From Rhodospirillaceae bacterium (lineage in GTDB: Bacteria; Pseudomonadota; Alphaproteobacteria; Kiloniellales; DSM-21159), in NCBI GenBank assembly GCA_006969625.1, contig CP030885.1, forward strand, positions 2,739,430 through 2,803,429: a stretch of DNA of 64,000 nt, written 5' to 3'. The position numbers were made by a program, and so were the translations under genes. The notes beneath the pieces are model-generated. The model was not told where the DNA came from. It worked only from the letters and a program-made list of their open reading frames with translations, and searched no databases. Below, piece by piece: positions 10,261 to 19,544 of this stretch (positions within the stretch are counted from its first letter, which is position 1; each line of letters begins with the position of its first letter).

Positions 10261-11379
10261 ATGCACGTCGGCGTGCCGAAGGAAGTGAAGGCAAAGGAGT
10301 ACCGCGTCGGCCTGATGCCCGCGTCCGTGCGCGAGCTGATACACCACGGCCACGAGGTGTCGGTCGAGACCGGGGCCGGCGCCGGGATCGGCTTCGAGGA
10401 TGCGGCCTACGCGGCGGCCGGGGCGGAGGTGGTGGACACTGCCGAGGAGGTCTTCGCCACCGCCGAGATGATCGTCAAGGTCAAGGAACCGCAGGCCAGG
10501 GAGATCGCCCGCCTGCGTCCCGAGCAGATCCTTTTCACCTACCTGCACCTGGCGCCGGACCTGCCGCAGACCGAGGGGCTGGTTGCCTCCGGCGCCGTTT
10601 GCATCGCCTACGAGACGGTGACCGACAGCGCCGGCCGCCTGCCGCTGCTGGCGCCGATGAGCGAGGTCGCCGGGCGCATGTCGGTACAGGTCGGCGCCCA
10701 CTGCCTGGAGAAGGAACAGGGCGGCGCCGGCCTGCTGCTCGGCGGCGTGCCCGGCACGCCGGCCGCCAAGGTGGTGGTGCTCGGCGGCGGTGTCTCGGGG
10801 ACCAACGCGGCGCGCATGGCCATGGGCATGGAGGCGCACGTCACGGTGATCGACAAGTCGCTGCCGACGCTGGACCGCTTGGACATGCGCTTCGGCGGGC
10901 AGCTCAACACCGTCTTCTCCACCGTCGAGACGATCGAACAGCACGTGCTGGGGGCCGACCTGGTGATCGGCGCGGTGTTGGTGCCCGGCGCCGCCGCGCC
11001 GAAGCTGGTGACGCGGGAGATGGTCGCGGCGATGAAGCCGGGATCCGTGCTGGTCGACATCGCCATCGACCAGGGCGGCTGCTTCGCCACCTCGCAGCCT
11101 ACCACCCACGACGACCCGACCTACATCGTCGACGACGTGGTGCACTACTGCGTCGCCAACATGCCGGGGGCGGTGGCCCGCACCGCGACCAACGCGCTGA
11201 ACAACGCCACCCTGCCCTTCGTGCTTGCTCTAGCGGACAAGGGCGTGCGCCAGGCGCTGGCCGACGATGCGCATCTTCTCAGGGGGCTCAACGTCGCGCG
11301 TGGCACCGTGACCTACAAGGCGGTCGCGGAGGCCCACGGCCTGCCGTTCACCGCGCCGCAGGAAGTCATGGAGTTGTAG
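10261..11379 (+). CDS. ald: Alanine dehydrogenase
   Basis: A 372-residue NAD-dependent enzyme that interconverts L-alanine with pyruvate and ammonia. It begins [20 protein letters not shown] and has the catalytic region around YLHLAPD. The Rossmann motif is [20 protein letters not shown], and [20 protein letters not shown] is the family C-terminal signature. Length is typical. Next to a pyruvate-dependent aminotransferase, it would regenerate pyruvate from alanine and release ammonia, letting the cell use amines as nitrogen or carbon source; this coupling is inferred from position. Confidence 0.95.
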   Translation: MHVGVPKEVKAKEYRVGLMPASVRELIHHGHEVSVETGAGAGIGFEDAAYAAAGAEVVDTAEEVFATAEMIVKVKEPQAREIARLRPEQILFTYLHLAPDLPQTEGLVASGAVCIAYETVTDSAGRLPLLAPMSEVAGRMSVQVGAHCLEKEQGGAGLLLGGVPGTPAAKVVVLGGGVSGTNAARMAMGMEAHVTVIDKSLPTLDRLDMRFGGQLNTVFSTVETIEQHVLGADLVIGAVLVPGAAAPKLVTREMVAAMKPGSVLVDIAIDQGGCFATSQPTTHDDPTYIVDDVVHYCVANMPGAVARTATNALNNATLPFVLALADKGVRQALADDAHLLRGLNVARGTVTYKAVAEAHGLPFTAPQEVMEL

Positions 11380-11453
11380 CCGCAACACCCTGTCTTCGGC
11401 ACCGTTTCCGTCCCATATTCCGGCCATCGAGCACCTGTCAGGATCGCTTTCCC

Positions 11454-12080
11454 ATGCGGCGCACGGTTCTTCTCGCGCGGCGGCTCACCCGCTCGCGCCA
11501 CGGCCAGGCCGGGCTCTTCGTCCTGTCGGCGGCGGAGACCGTGTTCCTGCCGCTGGTGCTCGAGGCGGTCATGGCGCCGATGATGCTGGTCGACCGGCGG
11601 CGCGCCTGGACGACCGGGATCGTCGCCTTGGCCGGCTGCGTGCTCGGCGCGCTGATCGCCTACTTCGTCGGCGCCTGGCTCTACGACTGGATCGGCGACG
11701 ACCTGGTGGGCCTGACCGGCGGCCAGCAGGCCTTCGCCGAGTTCAAGGACTTCATGCAGCTACACGGCTTCTGGGCGATCCTGCTGGCCGGCCTGACGCC
11801 GATCCCCTTCCAGCTCGCCGTGCTGGCAAGCGGCGTCACCGGCTACTCCCTGCCCGGCTTTCTGGCCGCGGTCCTTCTGGCGCGCGGGATGCGCTACCTG
11901 GGGATGGCCGCGCTGATCGCCTGGCTGGGCGCCGACGCCCTGAAGCTGTTCAGCCGCTGGCGCCGCATGCTGCCCTGGCGCAAGAGTCGGGCGGCCGGCG
12001 GCAAGGAACCGCAGACGGTCCCGCAGCACGGCGCGACGGAGGCCGGCGCGCCGGAGGCCCAGGAAGGCAGCAGGCCGTAA
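11454..12080 (+). CDS. VTT-domain (YqaA-like) inner-membrane protein
   Basis: A 208-residue membrane protein of the VTT/SNARE-associated group, similar in pattern to YqaA. Hydrophobic segments lie at about 20-40, 45-68, 100-130 and 133-155. The family core is visible as FWAILLAGLTPIPFQLAVLA (conserved proline-containing re-entrant segment), followed by a glycine-rich segment and an arginine (LARGMRYLGM). The C-terminal 40 residues are charged and probably disordered. Relatives act in lipid or small-molecule transport; no specific role can be given. Confidence 0.75.
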   Translation: MRRTVLLARRLTRSRHGQAGLFVLSAAETVFLPLVLEAVMAPMMLVDRRRAWTTGIVALAGCVLGALIAYFVGAWLYDWIGDDLVGLTGGQQAFAEFKDFMQLHGFWAILLAGLTPIPFQLAVLASGVTGYSLPGFLAAVLLARGMRYLGMAALIAWLGADALKLFSRWRRMLPWRKSRAAGGKEPQTVPQHGATEAGAPEAQEGSRP

Positions 12081-12200
12081 CGCGGCGCCCGACGGCTGCG
12101 CCGTTGCTGGTACGTCGACCCATGCCGATGACGCTGGACGCTCCGCGCGGGCCGGTGGTAGCTCAGTCCGCACCCCGCCCCCCAAAGAGACGCCCAGTCC

Positions 12201-13544
12201 ATGTCCTACATCGAAGAATTCCTGAAGGAACACCGCATCGAGGAAGTCGAGTGCCTGGTGCCCGACATGGCCGGCATCGCACGCGGCAAGATCCTGCCGG
12301 CCAACAAGTTCGTGCGCGGCATGAACCGGGGCTTGCGCATCCCCGAGGCGATCTTCGTTCAGACGGTCAACGGACGCTATCCGGAGAACTCCGAGGACGT
12401 CATCGACGACGCCATGTCGGACGTCTACCTGGAGCCCGACGTCGACACCATCCGGGTCGTGCCCTGGTACGAGGAGCCCACAGCGCAGATCATCTGCGAC
12501 CCCTACTACTTCGACGGCCGGCCGGTGCCCTTCGCCACGCGCCACGTCCTCAAGCGCGTGCTGGCGCTGTTCGAGGCGCGCAACTGGAAGCCGGTCGTCG
12601 CGCCGGAGCTCGAATTCTATCTCGTCGACATCAACGACGATCCGGACTATCCGCTGCAGCCGCCGATCGGCCGCTCGCGCCGGCGCGAGACCTCGCGCCA
12701 GTCTTACGGCGTCGACGCGGTCAACGAGTTCGACCCGCTGTTCGAGGAGGTCTACGACTTCTGCGAGGCGCAGTACATCGACATCGACACGCTGACTCAC
12801 GAGGCTGGGCCGGCGCAGATGGAGATGAACTTCAACCACCTGAACGCGCTCGCCGCGGCCGACCAGGCCTTCCTGTTCAAGCGCACGGTGCGCGAGGCCG
12901 GCCTGCGCCACCAGGTCTACGCCACCTTCATGGCCAAGCCGATGCAGGGCGAGCCGGGCAGCTCCATGCACATCCACCAGTCGCTGGTCGACCGCGCCGG
13001 CGGGCGCAACCTCTTCAGCACGGCCAAGGGCAGCATGTCGAAGCTGTTCCTCAGCTACATCGGCGGCCTGCAGCGCTACCTGCCCTCCTGCATGCCGCTG
13101 CTGGCGCCCAACGTGAACTCGTACCGCCGGCTGATCCCGCACGCCGACGCGCCGATCAACACCCATTGGGGCATGGACAACCGCACCGTCGGCTTCCGCG
13201 TCCCCAACGCCGCGCCGGAAGCGCGCCGGGTGGAGAACCGGGTGGCCGGCGCCGACGCCAACCCCTACCTGGCGATCGCCGCCTCGCTGGCCTGCGGCTA
13301 CCTGGGCATGGAGGCACGGCTGAAGCCCTCGCGCCCGCAGGAGGGCAGCGCCTACCGCCTGGCGCACACCCTGCCGCGCACGCTGTACGACGCGCTCTAC
13401 CGCTTCAACCGCGCGAAAGCGCTCAAGGAGATCCTGGGCGAGGAGTTCGTCACCGCCGTGGCGACGGTGAAGAACGCCGAGCTGGACGCCTACCAGGAGG
13501 TCATCTCCTCCTGGGAGCGCGAGCACCTGCTGCTCAACGTTTGA
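12201..13544 (+). CDS. Glutamine synthetase family protein, probably gamma-glutamylpolyamine synthetase (PuuA-like)
   Basis: A 447-residue ATP-dependent ligase of the glutamine synthetase fold. N-terminal beta-grasp and catalytic domains are present, with the glutamate/metal motif VAPELEFYLVD, the nucleotide-binding region SSMHIHQSLVDRAGG, and RVPNAAPEARRVENRVAGAD near the C terminus. It resembles the PuuA/GlnA-like branch, which glutamylates putrescine or other amines, rather than housekeeping GlnA, which is about 470 residues with other flanks. The PuuC-like dehydrogenase, aminotransferases and polyamine importer in this window support that reading. Substrate remains unproven. Confidence 0.8.
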   Translation: MSYIEEFLKEHRIEEVECLVPDMAGIARGKILPANKFVRGMNRGLRIPEAIFVQTVNGRYPENSEDVIDDAMSDVYLEPDVDTIRVVPWYEEPTAQIICDPYYFDGRPVPFATRHVLKRVLALFEARNWKPVVAPELEFYLVDINDDPDYPLQPPIGRSRRRETSRQSYGVDAVNEFDPLFEEVYDFCEAQYIDIDTLTHEAGPAQMEMNFNHLNALAAADQAFLFKRTVREAGLRHQVYATFMAKPMQGEPGSSMHIHQSLVDRAGGRNLFSTAKGSMSKLFLSYIGGLQRYLPSCMPLLAPNVNSYRRLIPHADAPINTHWGMDNRTVGFRVPNAAPEARRVENRVAGADANPYLAIAASLACGYLGMEARLKPSRPQEGSAYRLAHTLPRTLYDALYRFNRAKALKEILGEEFVTAVATVKNAELDAYQEVISSWEREHLLLNV

Positions 13545-13663
13545 GTGGGCGCTGCGGCGGCGCGCGAGGGCAGCGGCGTCGCGAGCCCGACCGCGACATG
13601 CGGTTCGATGCGTGTTAGGGTCCGCGTCAAGGGGTCCGCGCTGGCATCGAGGGGAGAGGCGCC

Positions 13664-15430
13664 GTGGCGGGGAAGCGTTTCCGAGTCGCCTTGGTCAAGC
13701 CGTCGCACTACGACGACGACGGCTACGTCATCCAGTGGGCCAAGTCCTTCATCCCGTCCAACTCGCTCGCCTCGGTCTATGGCCTGATGCGCGAGGCGCA
13801 CGCGCGACGGGCCCTGGGCCCCGACGTCGAGATCGAGATCGCCGCCCAGGACGAGACCAATACGGTCATCGACACGCAGCGCCTGATCGCCTGGCTGCAG
13901 GCGGCCGAGGCCGGCGGCTTCCTGGGTCTGGTCGGCGTGCAGTCGAACCAGTTCCCGCGCGCGCTGGATATCGCGCGCCCCTTCCGCCAAGCCGGCCTTC
14001 CGGTCGCCATCGGCGGCTTCCACGTCTCCGGCTGCAAGGCCATGCTGCCGGAGATGCCGCCCGACATCCGCGAAGCGCTCGATCTCGGCTGCGTGCTCTA
14101 CTGCGGCGAAGCGGAAGGGCGGATGGACGACTTCCTGCGCGCCATGGCCGCGGGCACAGCGGAGCAGGTCTACGACTACATGCACGACCTGCCGGGCATG
14201 GAGGCCGCGACCCTGCCGTTCCTGCCGGAGGAGGTGGTCCGCCGCAATACCGGCGCCTATGCCTCCTTCGACGCCGGCCGGGGCTGCCCCTTCCAGTGCT
14301 CCTTCTGCACCATCATCAACGTGCAGGGGCGCAAGAGCCGCTTCCGCACCGCCGACGACATCGAGCGGATCGTCCGCGAGAACGCCGCCCAGGGCATCAA
14401 GCGCTTCTTCATCACCGACGACAACTTCGCCCGGAACAAGAACTGGGAGGAGATCCTCGACCGCTGCATCCACCTGCGCGAAGTCGAGGGCATGAACTTC
14501 AAGTTCATCATCCAGGTCGACACCCTGTGCCACAAGACGCCGCGCTTCATCGAGAAGGCGGTGCGCGCCGGCGCCCACCGGGTCTTCATCGGCCTGGAGA
14601 ACGTCAACCCGGACAACCTGACCGCGGCCAAGAAGCGCCAGAACAAGATCTGGGAATACCGGGCGATGCTGCAGGAGTGGAAGCGGCACGGCGCCATGAC
14701 CTACGCCGGCTACATCCTGGGCTTCCCCGACGACACGGCCGAGAAGATCAAGGTCGACCTGGAGATCATCCAGCGCGAGCTGCCGCTCGACCTGGTCGAG
14801 TTCTTCGTCCTGACGCCGCTGCCCGGCTCCGAGGACCACAAGACCCTGCTGCGCGCCGGCGCCTGGATGGACCCGGACATGAACAAGTACGACCTGGAGC
14901 ACGTGGTCAGCCGGCACCCGAAGATGAGCGCGGAGGAGTGGCAGGGCATCTACGAGGACTCCTGGCAGCTCTTCTACACGCGCGAGCACGTCGAGACGAT
15001 CCTGCGCCGCGGCGCCGCCAACGGCCTGCGCATGGACAAGCTGGTGCTGCCGCTGGTCTGGTTCTCGGGCTTCGTGCCGATCGAGCGGGTGCACCCGCTG
15101 CAGGGCGGCTGGTTCCGCCGCAAGATGCGCACCCAGCGCCGCCCCGGGCTGCCGATCGAAAGCCGCCTGAGCTTCTACCCCAAGCGCGCCTGGGAGGTCG
15201 TCAGCCGGCACGCCCGCTGGGTCGCGCTGTTCCTGCGCTACGAGCGCATCCGCCGGCGCATCGCCCGCGAGGGGGACTTCGCCGCCTACCGCGACACCGC
15301 CCTGCTGCCGACCGACGACGAGGCCCTGGCCGACCTGCAGTTGATGCAGGTGCACGGCGAGCACATCGCCAAGACCTACGGCGCCCCCGAGCTGCAGCGC
15401 GAGAAGCCCCGCGAGGTGGTCAACGGCTGA
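13664..15430 (+). CDS. Radical SAM protein with N-terminal B12-binding-like domain, unknown substrate
   Basis: A 588-residue protein of the B12-binding/radical SAM class. Residues 1-150 look like a cobalamin-binding-like Rossmann domain (VGVQSNQFPRALDIARPFRQ, AIGGFHVSG). The radical SAM core begins at about 200 and carries C208-x3-C212-x2-C215 for the 4Fe-4S cluster. FVLTPLPGSEDHK, typical of this superfamily, follows, then a basic C-terminal region (about 440-560). The GTG start has a GGGGAGAGG ribosome site upstream. No partner gene defines its substrate; related proteins act in cofactor, lipid or natural-product modification. Confidence 0.8.
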   Translation: MAGKRFRVALVKPSHYDDDGYVIQWAKSFIPSNSLASVYGLMREAHARRALGPDVEIEIAAQDETNTVIDTQRLIAWLQAAEAGGFLGLVGVQSNQFPRALDIARPFRQAGLPVAIGGFHVSGCKAMLPEMPPDIREALDLGCVLYCGEAEGRMDDFLRAMAAGTAEQVYDYMHDLPGMEAATLPFLPEEVVRRNTGAYASFDAGRGCPFQCSFCTIINVQGRKSRFRTADDIERIVRENAAQGIKRFFITDDNFARNKNWEEILDRCIHLREVEGMNFKFIIQVDTLCHKTPRFIEKAVRAGAHRVFIGLENVNPDNLTAAKKRQNKIWEYRAMLQEWKRHGAMTYAGYILGFPDDTAEKIKVDLEIIQRELPLDLVEFFVLTPLPGSEDHKTLLRAGAWMDPDMNKYDLEHVVSRHPKMSAEEWQGIYEDSWQLFYTREHVETILRRGAANGLRMDKLVLPLVWFSGFVPIERVHPLQGGWFRRKMRTQRRPGLPIESRLSFYPKRAWEVVSRHARWVALFLRYERIRRRIAREGDFAAYRDTALLPTDDEALADLQLMQVHGEHIAKTYGAPELQREKPREVVNG

Positions 15431-15462
15431 CGGCCGTCCACCCGGCCGAGCGCGCCCGCCCC

Positions 15463-18400
15463 TTACGCCGCCCCCTCGTCGCGGGGCCAGGCGTAGGTGT
15501 CGGCGACCACGGCGCGGTAGTTGGCGTCCAGCTCCGGCTCCAGCAGCAGCAGGGCGGCCAGGCGGCGGGCGGTGTCGCGCAGGTGCTCCAGCTCCTCGGT
15601 CTTCAGCGGCCGGCCGAGCAGCTCGTGCTCGCGGTAGCTCAGCCACTTCTTGAGGACCTGATAGCCGCCGATGGTGTAGCGCCAGACGCCTTCGGGCACG
15701 CAGGCCCACCAGGCGGTCTCGTTCAGGTATACGTCGACGCAGCCCGCGCCCAGCAGGGCCAGGGTCCGCTCGGCCGAGAGCCCGAGCGCCGCGCCGCCGG
15801 CCAGGATCGCAGCGCGCTCGGCCTCGGTATAGGCGCGCGGGCGGGCCTCGCCCGGGCCGGGGAAGACGGCGCCGGACTTCTGGCGATAGCCCCAGCGCGC
15901 GCGGACCCGGAAGTCGTCGTCCTCGCCCGGCGGGGTCGCCTTGCGCAGCGCCGCGACCGCGCGCAGCTCCGGCCGGACCTCGCCCGCCGTGACGCCGTCG
16001 ACCGCCGTCGCGCTGTCCAGCAGCGCCGCCACCCGCCGCCCCAGCGCCGCCGAAGCCGCCAGCCGCGCGGCGGAGGCCGGCAAGGGGATGCGGGGCCACC
16101 CCTCCCGGAGCGCATCGGCGTTGTCGGCCTCATAGGCGTCGGCGTGCATGACGGCGAAGAGATGGAAGAACAGCGCCTCCGCGCTCGCGCGTTCGGCCGG
16201 TGCCAGCCCCAGCCCCTCGAGATAGCGCCGCGCGGCACCCGAAAGGTTGGTGCGAACATCCGCTGGTTCCTCGGCCGGTAACGACTGATCAGGTGTGATA
16301 TCCGAAATCAGCAAAGAAAAGCAGTTACTAGCTCGCTCCATCAAATGATAGCTCGCAATTGATCTAGAAAATTGAGGTCTAATTCTTTCTCTTCTGAGTT
16401 TCTCGCTCGCAATAAGCCAGACATTCGACATGAATACTTGGCACATGTATGGTGGACGACTACGATCCAGAAGATTTGTGCTGGGTTCATAGATCAAGAA
16501 TCGATGATCAAATGGCCTGTAATCCATTTGCGCAACAAACATACCTGGGTCAGATCGAGATAGAATTTCCTCTCGCACTTGCCTTGGATCAAATGTTCTT
16601 GTTTTAATCATCGAGTGGGGAAATTTCATTCTAAAGTATCTATCTTCAATTTGTTTATTTAGAAAATCCTTCAGGCGCTGCTCGGCCTCTTCTTGGTTAA
16701 ATGCAACCAAAAATCCGTCTCTTGCAGTATTGATGCCAGAAAAATACGCAGAAAATACCTCATCTAAGCTCGGCCAATCAAAGTATTCCCTGATGTAAAT
16801 TGTTGGCCGAAAACGCAAACCTATGTCGTAGCTCACATCTACGGCAGCGTAGCCTGGCAGAGCGTCTTTCGGCCCAGGCTCCGTCCCGGCAAGCGCTTCA
16901 AGCTGTTGCCATTTTTCCCGTCCCCAGAAGTCACGATAGGTAACCTTTGCCATCGCATTCTGGCTTCGGCTCTGGGTATCGCGGTGCAGACGCAGCAACG
17001 AGGCAATCGCAGTGCCGACCTGGATGCCTTCGCGATTGTGCTCCGTCGAGAAGATCGACGGGTCGGGCCGACCATCGGGTGTAACTTTGCCGGTCTTGTA
17101 CTTGTCGCCATTGAGGCAGTCGATCCAGATACGGTCGAAAGCGCTCAGCAGACGCTCGCGCATGCCCGTGAAGCTCAGGCCGTCGAGCCAGGAGTAGTTG
17201 GAGATGAAGCAGACCATGCCCCGGCCGCTCATCTCGGCGATGCGGCGGTCCGCCATCCGGAAGAAACGGACATAAAGGTCGTTCAGGCCCTGCCCTTCGG
17301 GCGGGCGCACCTTACGAACGCTGCGGTAGAAGCGGGTCAGCTCGCGTTCCTCGACCGACTCGCTCACGCCGGCGAAACCGTTGTACGGCGGGTTGCCCAG
17401 GACGACCAGGATGGGGGCCTCGCGCTTGACCTTGCGGGCGGCGTCCAGTTCGTTCTGGAAGTGCGGCAGCGGCAGGTAGCCGGGCGGGTCCTGAGTCTTG
17501 TCCCAGCCGGTCAGCGCGTTGGTCAGCAGGACCTTGGCGCGCTCGGCCCGGCGGGTGCCCTGCTCCTCGGCCAGCGGCGCGCCGATCTGCTGCATCAGCA
17601 GCTCGACCTGCAGATGGGCGACGACGAAGGGCGCCGGCATGATCTCGAAGCCGACGACGCGCTCCATCGCCGCCCGCTTGACCTTCTGACCCACCAGGGC
17701 GTCGTCGCCCTTGGCTTTGAGGGTACGCTCGATCCGGCCCAGCACGGCGACCAGGTAGCTGCCGGTGCCGCAGCAGGGGTCGAGCACCACGACCCGCTCG
17801 TCGGCCAGCCCGTCGGGGCAGTCCAGTTCGGTGCGCAAGGTGCGGTCGACTCGCTCGACCATGTAGTCGACGACCTCGTGCGGCGTGTACCAGACGCCGA
17901 GCTGGCGCCGCAGCTCGGGGTCGTAGGCCTCCAGGAAGGGCTCGTAGAAGTACTGCACCGCCTGGTCCTGGCGGAAGCGCTCGAAGAACTTCGCCTCGTC
18001 CACCCGGGCCAGCGCCTCGGCGGCCCACTCCAGGATTTCCTTGACGTGCAGGCGGTGCACGGCCGAAGGCGTGATCAGCTCGCCGACCAGGTCCTGGATC
18101 ACCGGCAGGCGCTGCAGCCAGACCGCGTGCTCCATCGAGAAGGGCCCGCGCGCCTGCGGGTCCGGCGTCTTGCGCCGCCACATCACCCAGGCGCTGAACA
18201 GGCCGTAGAACAGCGTCTGCACCAGGGTGGAGCGGAAGAAGTGCTCGCCCTTGTCGCCCTCGAAGGCGATGCCGAGGGCGCGCTCCAGCGACTTGCGCAC
18301 GGCGTCCAGCGCGTCCAGGTCCTCGGCCCGGCCGATCGAGGGGATCGCCTCCAGCCGGACCAGCGCCTCGCGGGCGTAGGAGGCGAGGATGGCGGCGACG

Positions 18401-18978
18401 TCGCGCGGCTGGAACAGGCTGACCCTGGCCTGCAGCGCGCGCCAGAGGAACTCGGCGCAGGCGCGCGCCTTCTCCGCCGGCAGGTCGGCCGGGCGGCGGC
18501 AGAGCGCCCAGAATTCCGCCTCGCTGTCCGCCAGGACGAAGCGCTCCTGCGGCGCCAGGCGGCCGGCCGGATCGTGGCCGACCACCTGGAAGGCGCGCAG
18601 GGTGGTGGCCAACACCAGGCCGTGCCGCTGCCAGTAGTCCTCGACCTGCCGCGAGCGCACCAGGCCGTGCAGCTCGGCGCGCGGAAGCTTGACCTCGACC
18701 ACGCCGCGGTCGGGCGGCACCGCGAGCGGCGTCGCTTCGTCCGGCGCCGCGCGGCGCACCGCCGACTGGGAGAACAGCCCGAAGTCGGGCGACCCGGCGG
18801 CGGCGACGGCGGCGCTCTCGATCAGCGCGAAGACCTTCGGCTTTACCGTGGCGCCGACCGCGGTCAGCAGGGCCTGCAGCGGCGTGTAGAAGGTGCGCTC
18901 GCTCGGGTTGCCGTACTGCCTGGCCTGCCAGCAGTCGGCCAGGTAGGCGCGCACGGCCTGAACGGCATCGAAGGACAT
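15463..18978 (-). CDS. Single-chain restriction-modification enzyme (type IIG/ISP-like): PD-(D/E)xK nuclease plus N6-adenine methyltransferase plus specificity domain
   Basis: A 1171-residue protein likely to cut and methylate DNA. The N terminus has a PD-(D/E)xK-like motif: SPDFG (D65) and VVEVK (E95, K97). A helical linker follows. The methyltransferase core has motif I DPCCGTGSY (about 400-408) and catalytic NPPY (529-532), the gamma-type adenine-N6 signature. The C-terminal 600 residues resemble the specificity domain of type ISP enzymes. No helicase motifs are visible, unlike true ISP enzymes. Residues about 660-905 are encoded by clearly AT-rich DNA, roughly 28-45% GC in sampled lines, against high GC elsewhere. 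The frame is intact. Two small membrane/coiled-coil genes precede it on the same strand. Confidence 0.82.
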   Translation of the reverse strand: MSFDAVQAVRAYLADCWQARQYGNPSERTFYTPLQALLTAVGATVKPKVFALIESAAVAAAGSPDFGLFSQSAVRRAAPDEATPLAVPPDRGVVEVKLPRAELHGLVRSRQVEDYWQRHGLVLATTLRAFQVVGHDPAGRLAPQERFVLADSEAEFWALCRRPADLPAEKARACAEFLWRALQARVSLFQPRDVAAILASYAREALVRLEAIPSIGRAEDLDALDAVRKSLERALGIAFEGDKGEHFFRSTLVQTLFYGLFSAWVMWRRKTPDPQARGPFSMEHAVWLQRLPVIQDLVGELITPSAVHRLHVKEILEWAAEALARVDEAKFFERFRQDQAVQYFYEPFLEAYDPELRRQLGVWYTPHEVVDYMVERVDRTLRTELDCPDGLADERVVVLDPCCGTGSYLVAVLGRIERTLKAKGDDALVGQKVKRAAMERVVGFEIMPAPFVVAHLQVELLMQQIGAPLAEEQGTRRAERAKVLLTNALTGWDKTQDPPGYLPLPHFQNELDAARKVKREAPILVVLGNPPYNGFAGVSESVEERELTRFYRSVRKVRPPEGQGLNDLYVRFFRMADRRIAEMSGRGMVCFISNYSWLDGLSFTGMRERLLSAFDRIWIDCLNGDKYKTGKVTPDGRPDPSIFSTEHNREGIQVGTAIASLLRLHRDTQSRSQNAMAKVTYRDFWGREKWQQLEALAGTEPGPKDALPGYAAVDVSYDIGLRFRPTIYIREYFDWPSLDEVFSAYFSGINTARDGFLVAFNQEEAEQRLKDFLNKQIEDRYFRMKFPHSMIKTRTFDPRQVREEILSRSDPGMFVAQMDYRPFDHRFLIYEPSTNLLDRSRPPYMCQVFMSNVWLIASEKLRRERIRPQFSRSIASYHLMERASNCFSLLISDITPDQSLPAEEPADVRTNLSGAARRYLEGLGLAPAERASAEALFFHLFAVMHADAYEADNADALREGWPRIPLPASAARLAASAALGRRVAALLDSATAVDGVTAGEVRPELRAVAALRKATPPGEDDDFRVRARWGYRQKSGAVFPGPGEARPRAYTEAERAAILAGGAALGLSAERTLALLGAGCVDVYLNETAWWACVPEGVWRYTIGGYQVLKKWLSYREHELLGRPLKTEELEHLRDTARRLAALLLLEPELDANYRAVVADTYAWPRDEGAA

Positions 18979-19064
18979 AGGCGGGCGGCTGCACCGAAGG
19001 GTTGACGTCGGCGCCAGCTTCGCCCGCCCGCCCCGCGCCGGGCAAGGGGCGGCGTGCCCGGGGT

Positions 19065-19460
19065 CTAGCGGATGCCGCGCGCGCGAGCGGCGGTCTCGCA
19101 CGCCGCAAGCTCGTACTCCAGCTTCACGCGGCTTTCGTGCAGCCTTGGCACGCGGTCTCTGATCAGCGCGATCTCCCGCTCGTCTTGCCGCAGGTCCCGT
19201 TGGAGGCGAAGGATGAAGTAGCCGTTGACGCACGCAACGAGCAACGTCGCCGGCGCAAACGCAGAGCCTGCCGTGTTCGCCGCCAAGCTCGCATAGTGGC
19301 CGTTCAGGGCCATTCTCGCCCGTTCGAGCTGGCGTCCCTTCTCGTCGAGTTTCGCGCGCTCGGCATCGTGATCGCGGACTGCGAGCGCCAGGTCGGTGCG
19401 CAGCCGCTCGAGGCGGCGCGCGAGCGCCGCGTTGTCCAGTCTGCCGAGATCGACGCTCAT
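19065..19460 (-). CDS. Small coiled-coil protein with one membrane segment, unknown function
   Basis: A 131-residue protein not recognised as any family. Residues about 1-50 form a charged heptad-like helix (ARRLERLRTDLALAVRDHDA). A hydrophobic stretch follows at about 67-85 (FAPATLLVACVNGYFILRLQ), then a second charged helix with many Arg, Asp and Glu. It lies 86 bases upstream of the restriction-modification gene and 84 bases downstream of another small membrane protein on the same strand, so the three may form a unit. Composition matches coding DNA, but no start or function is confirmed. Confidence 0.5.
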   Translation of the reverse strand: MSVDLGRLDNAALARRLERLRTDLALAVRDHDAERAKLDEKGRQLERARMALNGHYASLAANTAGSAFAPATLLVACVNGYFILRLQRDLRQDEREIALIRDRVPRLHESRVKLEYELAACETAARARGIR

Positions 19461-19544
19461 GCTTCACGCACGGGCCGACAGGTCTACGGCTCTTGCCGCG
19501 GGGCAGGCGGAACCGCCGTTCCCCGTCGCCGCCACGGACCCGTC

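Noticed and set aside
16270-16990. The AT-rich block as a separate inserted gene or insertion sequence
   Set aside because: The methylase frame reads straight through it with sensible protein, there are no terminal inverted repeats, and only a 63-codon antisense frame is present.
16906-19005. Long plus-strand frame of 699 codons across the restriction-modification gene
   Set aside because: Low-complexity antisense shadow; the minus strand encodes clear methylase motifs.
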